Positions 17,605-25,014 of a stretch of DNA of 64,000 nucleotides are shown in pieces. The DNA is taken from positions 1 through 64,000 of the forward strand of contig JBOHGH010000002.1 of NCBI GenBank assembly GCA_050699975.1, given 5' to 3'. This DNA is from GCA-003244245 sp050699975. Lineage in GTDB: Bacteria > Actinomycetota > Actinomycetes > Mycobacteriales > Pseudonocardiaceae. Made by a program: the position numbers and the translations under genes. The first letter of the stretch is position 1, and every line of letters starts with the position of its first letter. Below the pieces are notes generated by a model, which worked only from the letters and a program-made list of their open reading frames with translations, searched no databases and was not told the DNA's origin.

Positions 17605-18453
17605 TCAGTGCGGGGGTAGGTGTAGCTGCCGTAGGATGGTGCCCAGGTCGGTCGGTTGGCCGGTGGTGGTGTCGGCCCAGCGCTGCAGGATGTCGGCGGT
17701 GGCAAGCGCAAGGTCGGGGGGTAGGTGCTCGGCGCCCAGGGCGTTGGCGACTTCGTGCATCTCCGGTGCCCAGCGCCACGCCCGGGCGGCGACGCTGGGC
17801 AGGAAGTCCCGGTTGCCGAGGATGTCGTGGGGCATCCGCTGCGCCTCGGTCAGTAAGGCTTCAGTGATGCCGTGATCATCAGCTAGCGCGTGCGCGAGGG
17901 CGGCGGCGGTGCGGCTGGTTCGCTGGAAGGAGGCGAAGGCCATCTTCAAGGCGCTGGCCTGGCCCGGGTGCTCTCCGAGAAGGACTGGTTCGGCCAACGA
18001 GCCGGCGAACAGGTCCGCAACCTGGCGGCTTGTGGTCGGAGTTCCGGCGAGGTAGAGCCGGGCAGGGGGTTGCCCGCCGGGCGGCGACCCGAAGATGCAT
18101 CCGTCGACGGCGGCCGCCCCCGCTTCGGTGAGCCGGGCGGCGATTCGGTGCAGGCGCGCTGGGCTGATCGCGTTCGCCTCGACGTAGATACCGCGGTACC
18201 CGATTCCCGCGACTGTGGTGGCGATCTCCTCGGCCGCTGCGGGCGGGCAGATCGACAAGACGATCTCGCTGTCTGCGAGCAGTTGCTCGAGCGGAGCCGG
18301 ACTCAGTCCGGCGTCCTCGGCCCGGTGGTAGGTGGACGGGCTGCGCCCGTCGGGACACCACAGGACGGTCTGGCCGTTGGCCGTGATCTGGGCGGCGATG
18401 CCGGCTCCCATCCGGCCCGGGTGCAGCAGCCCGACCGTGACCGAGGCACTCAC
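17605..18453 (-). CDS. NAD(P)-dependent oxidoreductase, imine-reductase/6-phosphogluconate dehydrogenase-like (DUF1932)
   Basis: The 282-aa product opens VTVGLLHPGRMGAGIAAQI, a Rossmann dinucleotide-binding loop, followed by the domain linker PPAAAEEIATTVAG and GIYVEANAISPARLHRIA. The C-terminal helical DUF1932-type domain includes HPGQASALKMAFASFQRT, where the lysine is the usual catalytic position of the beta-hydroxyacid dehydrogenase superfamily. The substrate is unknown. The GTG start overlaps the stop of the upstream TPR-type regulator by 4 nt, so the two are co-translated. It lies divergent from the radical SAM cluster and may be part of it. Confidence 0.8.
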   Translation of the reverse strand: MSASVTVGLLHPGRMGAGIAAQITANGQTVLWCPDGRSPSTYHRAEDAGLSPAPLEQLLADSEIVLSICPPAAAEEIATTVAGIGYRGIYVEANAISPARLHRIAARLTEAGAAAVDGCIFGSPPGGQPPARLYLAGTPTTSRQVADLFAGSLAEPVLLGEHPGQASALKMAFASFQRTSRTAAALAHALADDHGITEALLTEAQRMPHDILGNRDFLPSVAARAWRWAPEMHEVANALGAEHLPPDLALATADILQRWADTTTGQPTDLGTILRQLHLPPH

Positions 18454-19805
18454 CCGCCGCCTCCGGGCAGCGCCGGGGGCGCGGAGGCGCGGGTGAAGGT
18501 CCGGATCTGGTCGTGCAGGTCCAGCGCGAGCGTGCAGGTCTGGTACCTCGGCCGCTGCAGCGCGCGGCCCACCTGGTGCAGGCGGCGCGCGACGCTGTCA
18601 GTGCGGCGCTGAGTGGCGATGGTCAGTACACGCTGAAGCTGTTCGGCGGCGCCGTCGAGATCGTCGCGGCCGAGCCGGGCCGCAGCGAGATCCAGCCGGG
18701 CCAGGCACAGCTCGCCGAGGCGGCGTTGCTCTAGGGGGTCGGCTTCGTAGAGTTCGATGGCATGTGCCGCGTCGCGTTCGGCATCGGTGTAGCTGTCCGG
18801 CCCGCCGAGCCACAGCCGCGCAGTCGCGGTGTAGAAGCTCTGCTTGGCCGGGGGGAAGGTGAGCATCCCGCCCGGCTCATCCGCTCCCCGGACCTCGTCG
18901 CGGGCTTGCTCGGCACGGGCCAGCGCGTTCTCGGTAGCGCGCTGGTCGCGCAGCCGGGCGTGCGCCCGGGCTTCGATCGCGGCCAGCCGGACCCGGGCCG
19001 TCCCGGTCTCCGGCACATAGCGCCAGCCGTCCGCGGCCAGCTCGACGGCGGCGCGGGGCCGCTCGTCCCAGTAGGCCACCAGGCTCTGCGTTCCCCGCAC
19101 CCAGGCCCGCAGCGCATTGTTCCCGGCCAACTCGGCACACAGAAACGCGGTGCGGGCCTGGGTCTCAGCGGCAGGCAGCCAACCCAGGTCGAACGAGGCG
19201 TTGGCGAGCACCCCGCACAGCACACCAGCCACCAGATACAGCTCGCGGCTCTGCTCGGGGTACTGGCGGCCCTCCAGCAACTCGAACGCCCTGTTCCGCA
19301 AGGCCCGCAACTCGACGAATATCGGGTAGACGGGCCGGTTCGTGTAGGTCGTCGCGATCCGCGTGAGGTCTGCGCGGAACTGCTCCAGGGTGTGCGGCCC
19401 AACATTGGACTGCTCAGCGAACTGCCCGAAGCGGGCCGACTCGGCGGCGGCCATCGCCACCTCCCTCTGCGCTGCCAGATCCTCTACCGGCTCACCGTCG
19501 ACCGGCACCGGTCCGGGTACCTCGACCGTAGTGACCTCGGTCTCAGACGCGGGCTCGGGCGGCCCGAACAGCCGCTCGGCGCTCTCCCCGAACATCTGCT
19601 CCAGAACCCGGCAGGCGGCTGGATGCGGAAGACCATCGAGATCACCCACCATCCAGCGTCCCACCTGCCGCATCGACACGGTGAGCCCCTCGTCGAGCTG
19701 ATCCGATGTCCGTGTGAAGTCTTTCTGGAACTCGGCCTTTGTCCGCCGTAACCGGCGCACAAGCTGTTCCAGTCTCGTCCGCGGAACCAGGCCGGAACCG
19801 AGCAT
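18450..19805 (-). CDS. Helix-turn-helix/TPR-type transcriptional regulator
   Basis: The 451-aa product has an N-terminal section like an XRE domain (RLRRTKAEFQKDFTRTSD, LTVSMRQVGRWMVGDLDGLP, then ACRVLEQMFGESAERLFG) and a long C-terminal part of alternating short helices, TPR-like (AVELAADGWRYVPETGTARV, AHARLRDQRATENALARAEQ). This two-part layout is common in Streptomyces and relatives and is often a pathway-specific or developmental regulator. ATG at 19805 has GGAGG 9 nt upstream; ATG/GTG codons just upstream abut that motif. It probably controls its own operon and the divergent 20.05-22.8 kb genes. Confidence 0.75.
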   Translation of the reverse strand: MLGSGLVPRTRLEQLVRRLRRTKAEFQKDFTRTSDQLDEGLTVSMRQVGRWMVGDLDGLPHPAACRVLEQMFGESAERLFGPPEPASETEVTTVEVPGPVPVDGEPVEDLAAQREVAMAAAESARFGQFAEQSNVGPHTLEQFRADLTRIATTYTNRPVYPIFVELRALRNRAFELLEGRQYPEQSRELYLVAGVLCGVLANASFDLGWLPAAETQARTAFLCAELAGNNALRAWVRGTQSLVAYWDERPRAAVELAADGWRYVPETGTARVRLAAIEARAHARLRDQRATENALARAEQARDEVRGADEPGGMLTFPPAKQSFYTATARLWLGGPDSYTDAERDAAHAIELYEADPLEQRRLGELCLARLDLAAARLGRDDLDGAAEQLQRVLTIATQRRTDSVARRLHQVGRALQRPRYQTCTLALDLHDQIRTFTRASAPPALPGGGG

Positions 19806-20054
19806 CCTCATCACCCTCCGAGCTGACCTGAGCACACAACGCGGTGCCCAGTATGGAACCTGATGCGTCGACGGGCGGGCTGACCAGCCCACATGTCCGG
19901 GAAACGTCCGATCACCGTCCATAACTGTCGAGTTGATGTCCACCGCGATCATGGCACCGTTCCCTCAGACGGAGCCGGAGATGCCGTGCAGAGGCGCGCC
20001 CTGTTCCCCGACTCAGTCCCACCAGATCCATCACTTTCATGGGAAAGCGCAGGA

Positions 20055-20597
20055 ATGACGAATGTTGCCGCTGCAGCCAGGTGCCTTCCACCGGAGGTGG
20101 AACAACTGCTGCTCGACGTGCTGGATGACGGATTCACCGCGTACTGCTGCGGACCGAAGGCAGGGCCAAACGCCCTGGTCGCCGTCTACGAATGGCCGCA
20201 TTGCTTCGATCTGATCACTATCCGCGACTTCGATCGGATCACCGCAGCCAGAGCGCCGAAACACGGAAATGTCGATATCTTCGCCCCCGAGGTCGTGATG
20301 TGGGCCTACGATGGCCCGCCGCAATGGACCTTGCGGATGTTGCTGAACCTGGTGCACCCGCAGCACCCCGACGCTCCCCACGGGGAATTTCCCGCACCGC
20401 GGTTCCTGCATATTCCCCGGGCCGAGCAACGGCCCATGACGATCGGGCTGCCATCATCAGGCCGGGCCGGTACGCGAGCCCGACGGCTCGCCGCCACGAT
20501 GGCAGCCGACAGCTGGTCCAAAGGATCTTCGTCGCCCAGCGCACCCACACGAGGCCGCCAGCTTGCGAGGAGGGTCGATGCACGAATTGATTGTTAG
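20055..20597 (+). CDS. Unrecognised protein upstream of radical SAM gene
   Basis: The 180-aa product has a well-composed first two-thirds (PPEVEQLLLDVLDDGFTAYC, VAVYEWPHCFDLITIRDFDR, VDIFAPEVVMWAYDGPPQWT, MLLNLVHPQHP) and a basic, low-complexity tail. No domain recognised. It overlaps the radical SAM gene by 20 nt, which strongly links the two. It could be a recognition or partner protein for the cassette. The start is uncertain: AGGA directly abuts the ATG at 20055, and the frame extends to an ATG at 19893 without protein-like composition. Confidence 0.6.
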   Translation: MTNVAAAARCLPPEVEQLLLDVLDDGFTAYCCGPKAGPNALVAVYEWPHCFDLITIRDFDRITAARAPKHGNVDIFAPEVVMWAYDGPPQWTLRMLLNLVHPQHPDAPHGEFPAPRFLHIPRAEQRPMTIGLPSSGRAGTRARRLAATMAADSWSKGSSSPSAPTRGRQLARRVDARIDC

Positions 20598-21699
20598 TCC
20601 CTTCGTGGGTAACTACATCGTGGTGCGGCCGGGCCGCCGCAACGGGATGAAGATCCCTTACTCCAGGTACCGGGAACTCACACAGGCCGTCCTCGGTGAC
20701 ATCATCCCGTTGTGGTTGGCCGGGGCTGCATCTCGTGCCTGGGATCTCGACCTCTCCGGACGTCCCGTCGCAGGAACGGTCCTCGTGAGGCCGGAGTCCC
20801 CGTTCGGCTACGGCCGCGCCTCTTATGAGCTCAACCTTGGATGCAACTACGACTGCGAGCACTGCTACCTCGGTCTGAAGAAGTTCGAGGGACTGTCCTG
20901 GCCAGACAGGGAACGGCTGCTGCATATCATGCGAGACGCCGGAGTTTTGTGGCTCCAGCTTACCGGCGGTGAACCGATGATCGATCGCCTGTTCACCCAG
21001 GTCTATACCTTGGCTTACGACCTTGGGATGATGCTGACCATCCTCTCCAATGGCTCTCGGCTGTCGAATCCCAAGGTCCTCGATCTGCTCACGTCTCGGC
21101 GTCCGCACCGGATCACGCTCAGCGTCTACGGAGCGAGCGCGGAAAGCTACGACGGGCTGACCCGCCGCAAAGGCGCGTTCAGGATGTTCGAGAAGGGCCT
21201 GCACGCCGGGCACGAAGCAGGGCTACCGCTTGCCCTGAGCATGATTGTCACCAGGCACAACGCGCACGAAGTCGACCAAATGCGGGCCATTGCCGAACAG
21301 CTCGCGCTGCCCTTGGACGAGTACGTCAACATGGTGCCGGCAATCTACGGCGGCGCCGAGACACTGCCGTCACAGTCGGTGAAGCATCTCCGGAAACGCA
21401 AGGTGTTCACCGGCTGCAACGCCGGCCACACCTTCTTCCACGTCGATCCGCACGGGAAGGCAAGTATCTGCAAAGTCGGCCGTGACCCCCAGATCTCCCT
21501 GATGGACGAAGGAGTCGAGGGCCTGAGCCGCCTGGGTGGTATCGCTGACAGTCTGCTGCTCCGTCAAGGGGGCTGTAGCGGCTGCACCTTGAGCGGCACC
21601 TGCGGCACGTGCATGCCGCTGGTGCAGCTCTATCGCAAGGCCGGGGCCCCCTTGGCCACCTACTGCCAGCACCGAGAGAGGAGGGAGGATGCCGGATGA
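20578..21699 (+). CDS. Radical SAM/SPASM-domain peptide maturase
   Basis: The 373-aa product carries the radical SAM cluster motif CNYDCEHC (Cys89, 93, 96), then the SAM-binding GGEP segment (LTGGEPMID). The C-terminal SPASM-like region has many cysteines (TGCNAGHTF, ASICKVG, GGCSGCTLSGTCGTC, TYCQH) able to hold two auxiliary 4Fe-4S clusters. Such enzymes install thioether or carbon-carbon crosslinks in ribosomal peptides. The N-terminal 80 residues may serve as a leader-binding part. A GAGGAGG ribosome site precedes the ATG, and the stop overlaps the peptide gene by 4 nt. The substrate is inferred to be that 42-aa peptide. Confidence 0.85.
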   Translation: MHELIVSPFVGNYIVVRPGRRNGMKIPYSRYRELTQAVLGDIIPLWLAGAASRAWDLDLSGRPVAGTVLVRPESPFGYGRASYELNLGCNYDCEHCYLGLKKFEGLSWPDRERLLHIMRDAGVLWLQLTGGEPMIDRLFTQVYTLAYDLGMMLTILSNGSRLSNPKVLDLLTSRRPHRITLSVYGASAESYDGLTRRKGAFRMFEKGLHAGHEAGLPLALSMIVTRHNAHEVDQMRAIAEQLALPLDEYVNMVPAIYGGAETLPSQSVKHLRKRKVFTGCNAGHTFFHVDPHGKASICKVGRDPQISLMDEGVEGLSRLGGIADSLLLRQGGCSGCTLSGTCGTCMPLVQLYRKAGAPLATYCQHRERREDAG

Positions 21700-21824
21700 C
21701 CGTGGACGTTGACATCAAGCCGAGCACCGTCGAGCCTGTTGAGATCGAGTTCGTCGCGGACTTGGACGTGCTGTCCGAGTCGGACGTGTGCTCATGCAGC
21801 GCTGGCGACGACAACCCGTTCTGA
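21696..21824 (+). CDS. Putative RiPP precursor peptide
   Basis: A 42-aa acidic peptide. The leader-like part has VEPVEIEFVADLDVLSESD and the C-terminus is VCSCSAGDDNPF, with Cys32 and Cys34 in a CSCS core. The leader/core layout, the overlap (ATGA) with the radical SAM gene, the strong ribosome site (GGAGGGAGG) and the perfect terminator directly after the stop all mark it as the maturase substrate. The acidic FxxDLDVL stretch recalls leaders of other actinobacterial RiPPs, but I cannot assign it to a known class. Ser/Cys in the core would suit thioether crosslinking. Confidence 0.75.
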   Translation: MTVDVDIKPSTVEPVEIEFVADLDVLSESDVCSCSAGDDNPF

Positions 21825-21832
21825 CTAGGCGC

Positions 21833-21869
21833 ATCAGGCCCCGACACGGTTCGCGTGTCGGGGCCTGAT
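21833..21869 (+). terminator. Perfect 16-bp hairpin after the precursor peptide gene
   Basis: Arms 21833-21848 and 21854-21869 are fully complementary with a 5-nt GTTCG loop. There is no U-run, as usual in high-GC actinobacteria. It should end the radical SAM/peptide transcript 9 nt after the stop codon. Confidence 0.85.
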
Positions 21870-21886
21870 CCTTGCCTGCCGGTGGT

Positions 21887-21892
21887 TACGCT
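21887..21892 (+). promoter_or_regulatory. -10 box for the GNAT gene
   Basis: TACGCT lies exactly 7 nt before GTG at 21900 and starts 18 nt after the terminator stem. The acetyltransferase therefore appears to have its own leaderless transcript. Confidence 0.5.
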
Positions 21893-21899
21893 ACCGGGT

Positions 21900-22772
21900 G
21901 TGCGTTTTCGATGGGACTGGCTGAGCCCAATGGTAACTGTTCCGTATATTCCGACACTCGGACCGGTAGGGCCCCGTGCGCTGTCCGAAGAGCTGTTCAA
22001 CGCCGTCGTGGACATCGCTGGCACGGACCGATTTCTCCCTTACGACAAAGACCAGCGCTGGTCGAGCGCGAAAGACGAATGGCTCATCGTCGACGAGATT
22101 ATCCACGAGCCGGACCGCACCGTGATACCAACACTGTCTACCCGTGGACGCGGTCTGGTGAAGGTCCACTACTACGGAGGTGGTGGGCCGATAGTAAGCG
22201 AGGTCACCGAGTGGTTATACAGCTGGTGTGGCGCTTTTGGCGTGGCGGGTGGAAGGATCATCTGGTTTCACAGCACTCCCGATGGCGCACGAACTCGACT
22301 GATGCTGAAGACGTTCGCCGACCAGGACAAGCGCCACTATGGCCACGTCGTGGGCCTGGAGGACTGCGACGTCGCTGACACGTTTCCGGCCTTCGCCGAA
22401 CAGCTCGGGGCGGACGGATTTGCTTTCCTCTACCAGCGGATCAAGGCCGGGCTCGCCGACGGCCCAATCCTCGTGACAGTCGAGGACCGGCACATCGTCG
22501 GAGCCATCGGCCCTCTGGGAATCCTGCTCGACGCCACCGGGACACGAACGCAGCCGCCACAGTACTTCGCCGTGCATCCCGACTACCGGCATCGCGGCCA
22601 CGGCAGAGCACTGTGGCAAGCGGCGATCGCATGGGGTGCGGAGAACGGGGCCGAGTACAAGGTTCTCCAAGCCGCATCCGGGAGCGCAGCCGAGCTGTTC
22701 TACATCTCCGAAGGCATGTCCACGCTCGGGTTCGTGTGCAGCACGGACGTGCCTCTGCATCGCGGGATGTGA
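21900..22772 (+). CDS. GNAT-family N-acetyltransferase with N-terminal extension
   Basis: The 290-aa product has an uncharacterised N-terminal half (RFRWDWLSPMVTVPYIPTLG to GGRIIWFHS). The C-terminal GNAT domain (about 180-290) contains HIVGAIGPLGI, the acetyl-CoA-binding loop YRHRGHGRALW and the aromatic strand QYFAVHPDY. It directly follows the radical SAM/precursor unit and may acetylate the mature peptide or confer self-protection (inference). GTG at 21900 is preferred: a -10 box lies 7 nt upstream. The frame begins earlier, at 21855, but inside the terminator stem, so that start is unlikely. Confidence 0.75.
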   Translation: MRFRWDWLSPMVTVPYIPTLGPVGPRALSEELFNAVVDIAGTDRFLPYDKDQRWSSAKDEWLIVDEIIHEPDRTVIPTLSTRGRGLVKVHYYGGGGPIVSEVTEWLYSWCGAFGVAGGRIIWFHSTPDGARTRLMLKTFADQDKRHYGHVVGLEDCDVADTFPAFAEQLGADGFAFLYQRIKAGLADGPILVTVEDRHIVGAIGPLGILLDATGTRTQPPQYFAVHPDYRHRGHGRALWQAAIAWGAENGAEYKVLQAASGSAAELFYISEGMSTLGFVCSTDVPLHRGM

Positions 22773-22882
22773 GAACCCAGCGCCGCTGGTGCTGTACCCG
22801 TAGTGGAGCGGTTCGCGTCGCGATATAGATAAACGGGCACCATCAGCTGCTTCCATTAGCGCCTTCTCAAGCCGCGCGCCCG

Positions 22883-22944
22883 GATGGCCGATGCGCGCAC
22901 GGCCGCGAGCGCGGCGGAGTTGGCCAAGATTGCCGATTCGAGGT
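22883..22944 (-). pseudogene. Relic of an ADP-ribosylglycohydrolase 3' end
   Basis: 22883-22918 repeats the last 36 nt of the ADP-ribosylglycohydrolase gene (16549-16584) with one mismatch. On the minus strand it reads ANSAALAAVRASAI, matching the intact protein's ETSAALAAVRASAI. No more of the gene is present. Confidence 0.65.
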
Positions 22945-22956
22945 CACGTCTGCCAT

Positions 22957-25014
22957 CTAGCCGTTCGTGTCCAATTCCATGGCTGCGGCGAGGTCAGCTG
23001 CTGTCATTCGCTGCGCGGGATCGGCTCGGCCCGACTCGTCGAAGCGGACGCCCTCGGCTTCAAGTACTTTCCGGGGATCATCAGTCCGTTCTGGGTCCGG
23101 CCAGCGGAAGTCCAGCGAGATGTGGCCGTTGATCTTCAGGACACGGTGGGCGTTGGGAACCATTACGTTGAAGAGCCGAGCGCCCACGGCCCCCTGGTGC
23201 GAGCCAATCACCGCCGCCACATCCGAGTAGCTGGTCCACCTTCCAGCCGGGAGCGACGCGAGCACTTGATTCATCAGCGCCCAGTGCGGGTCGGGAGGCG
23301 AGGTACTCACTGACTCGTCCGGGCCCGGCCAGATCGACACGATCCGCCGGCCCAGCGCCCGGCCGCGGGCCTGGATCTCAGCACGCCCCCACCCCGAGGC
23401 GCCGGCGATCTCACGATTCATCGCAAGGCCACTGTCGGCGAGTAGCTTCTTCTTCGCGTGGAAGCTGTCGTTGGCCAGCTTGGCGTTGTAGGCGGTAAGG
23501 GTGAGATTGCCAAGCGTGTGCACCAGCGAGGCGTGTATCTCCTCGGGAGTCTCACCGTCACTCGCGCCAGAGGCGAGTATCTCTTCCCACTCAGGGGTCA
23601 GCGACTGCGGCAGTACGTGCTCGATGGTCAGCGCGGCCCGACTGAAGTCGAGAGGCTCCCCATGCCGGTAGTCCTCCTCGAGCGCGCGCAGGATGAAGGT
23701 GCGCTGCGGGCCACGGCCCCACTCATAGAAGTAGTTCACCAGAACGGCATCTTTGACGTGCTGGTCCGTCGGGAATCTCTTGCGCGGGCCCGACAGGGCT
23801 GCCGTGATCGCCGGCGCCGTCGGGGCCTCCTCGCCAAGATCCTTGACCAGCGACGTCATCGTCCGACCCAGACTGTTCGTGGGCAGGCGCACGATCATCC
23901 GGCGGACCAGGTAGCTTTCCACGACTCGCAGCGCGGCGGCAGCGTCTTCAGCGGTGAGGTGTCTGGTGTCGTGGGCCAGCATCACGTGCAGGCAGATCGG
24001 GTGGACGGTTGTCGCGGACCCCCATCGGTTCAGCCGGTCCAGTGCGCGGCGCAAGGGCGGGGTGGGTTCGGTCTGAGGGTCGAGCACCCGCTTGAACATG
24101 CGGGCCTTGCGATGCAGCTCAGCAATCCACCGCTCGATGGCGTGCTCATCTTTCAGCGGGTCGAGCCGCAGCTGCTGCGACCGGTAGATTGACTCCTGGG
24201 TCGCCCGATCGTCACCGCGCAGAACGAGGTCGAGCCACACCAACTCCTCCAGTTCGGCGTCACTGAGCAGCTTCTGCAGCGGCAGCCACTGGTGGGTGTA
24301 GACCTCGTCGCCGCGGTGGGGCAGCCGCATGAACAGGTAGTTGCGAAGCAGGTCGGCCTGGGTCAGTGGCTGTCCCTTGTAGTTCAACGACTCGAAGATC
24401 CGGTGCACGTTGTCGTCCGCGTGCGCGGAAATCGCCACCAGGGCAAGCCGAGTGGTGATGGTCTGCTCGACGCGACGGATGTCGTGTTCATCCTCCGGGT
24501 CGTCCACCTCCTGCAGTTTGCGCAGAAAGAATCGGTAGGCGGCACCGATCCGGTCCTCGCCGCCCGCGCCGGCGTATCGCTCGACCAGCGCGATCCACGA
24601 CTGGCGGTCCTCCTGGGTAGGCAGTAGCCGGTAGTGCTCGTCGCCCGATGCGTATTTGTTGACCAGATAGTGTTCGTGGATCTTCTCGGCGAGCTGGGGA
24701 TCATCGTGCTGGACGTGATCGCGGATGGCGCACAGCAGCAGGCTGAGCGTGGTGAGTCGCTGCTGCCCGTCGACCACGAGCCACCGCACGACGCCCGCGG
24801 GTGTGTTCGAGGGGCTGGGCGCGAGCACAACGGATCCAAGGAAATGCGTCGAGGTCGGATCGCCGCTGTCCAGCGACAAGATGTCGTCCCACAGCTGGTT
24901 CAGCGGATCCTTGTCCTCTTTGCGTTCCCAGCTGTAACGGCGCTGGTAGAGCGGGACAACGTACTGCTTTTCGCCCTGCAGGACCTCCCGGACCGTCGTC
25001 TCGCTCGCCTTCAC
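22957..25014 (-). CDS. GmrSD-like DUF262/HNH nuclease fused to an alkyltransferase-like domain
   Basis: The 685-aa product starts with a DUF262 domain (YQRRYSWERK, then VVDGQQRLTTLSLLL at 80-94), whose DGQQR motif belongs to the NTP-dependent ParB-like fold of type IV restriction enzymes. The middle carries a DUF1524 HNH nuclease (LTIEHVLPQSL at about 462-472, LGNLTLTAYNAKL at about 502). The last 110 residues look like a methylated-DNA-cysteine transferase fold (GRWTSYSDVAAVIG, VPNAHRVLKINGHIS), but the catalytic Cys of PCHRV is Ala, as in alkyltransferase-like proteins that only bind damaged DNA. GTG overlaps the hsdM stop by 4 nt. Predicted: restriction of modified or alkylated DNA. Confidence 0.8.
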   Translation of the reverse strand: MKASETTVREVLQGEKQYVVPLYQRRYSWERKEDKDPLNQLWDDILSLDSGDPTSTHFLGSVVLAPSPSNTPAGVVRWLVVDGQQRLTTLSLLLCAIRDHVQHDDPQLAEKIHEHYLVNKYASGDEHYRLLPTQEDRQSWIALVERYAGAGGEDRIGAAYRFFLRKLQEVDDPEDEHDIRRVEQTITTRLALVAISAHADDNVHRIFESLNYKGQPLTQADLLRNYLFMRLPHRGDEVYTHQWLPLQKLLSDAELEELVWLDLVLRGDDRATQESIYRSQQLRLDPLKDEHAIERWIAELHRKARMFKRVLDPQTEPTPPLRRALDRLNRWGSATTVHPICLHVMLAHDTRHLTAEDAAAALRVVESYLVRRMIVRLPTNSLGRTMTSLVKDLGEEAPTAPAITAALSGPRKRFPTDQHVKDAVLVNYFYEWGRGPQRTFILRALEEDYRHGEPLDFSRAALTIEHVLPQSLTPEWEEILASGASDGETPEEIHASLVHTLGNLTLTAYNAKLANDSFHAKKKLLADSGLAMNREIAGASGWGRAEIQARGRALGRRIVSIWPGPDESVSTSPPDPHWALMNQVLASLPAGRWTSYSDVAAVIGSHQGAVGARLFNVMVPNAHRVLKINGHISLDFRWPDPERTDDPRKVLEAEGVRFDESGRADPAQRMTAADLAAAMELDTNG

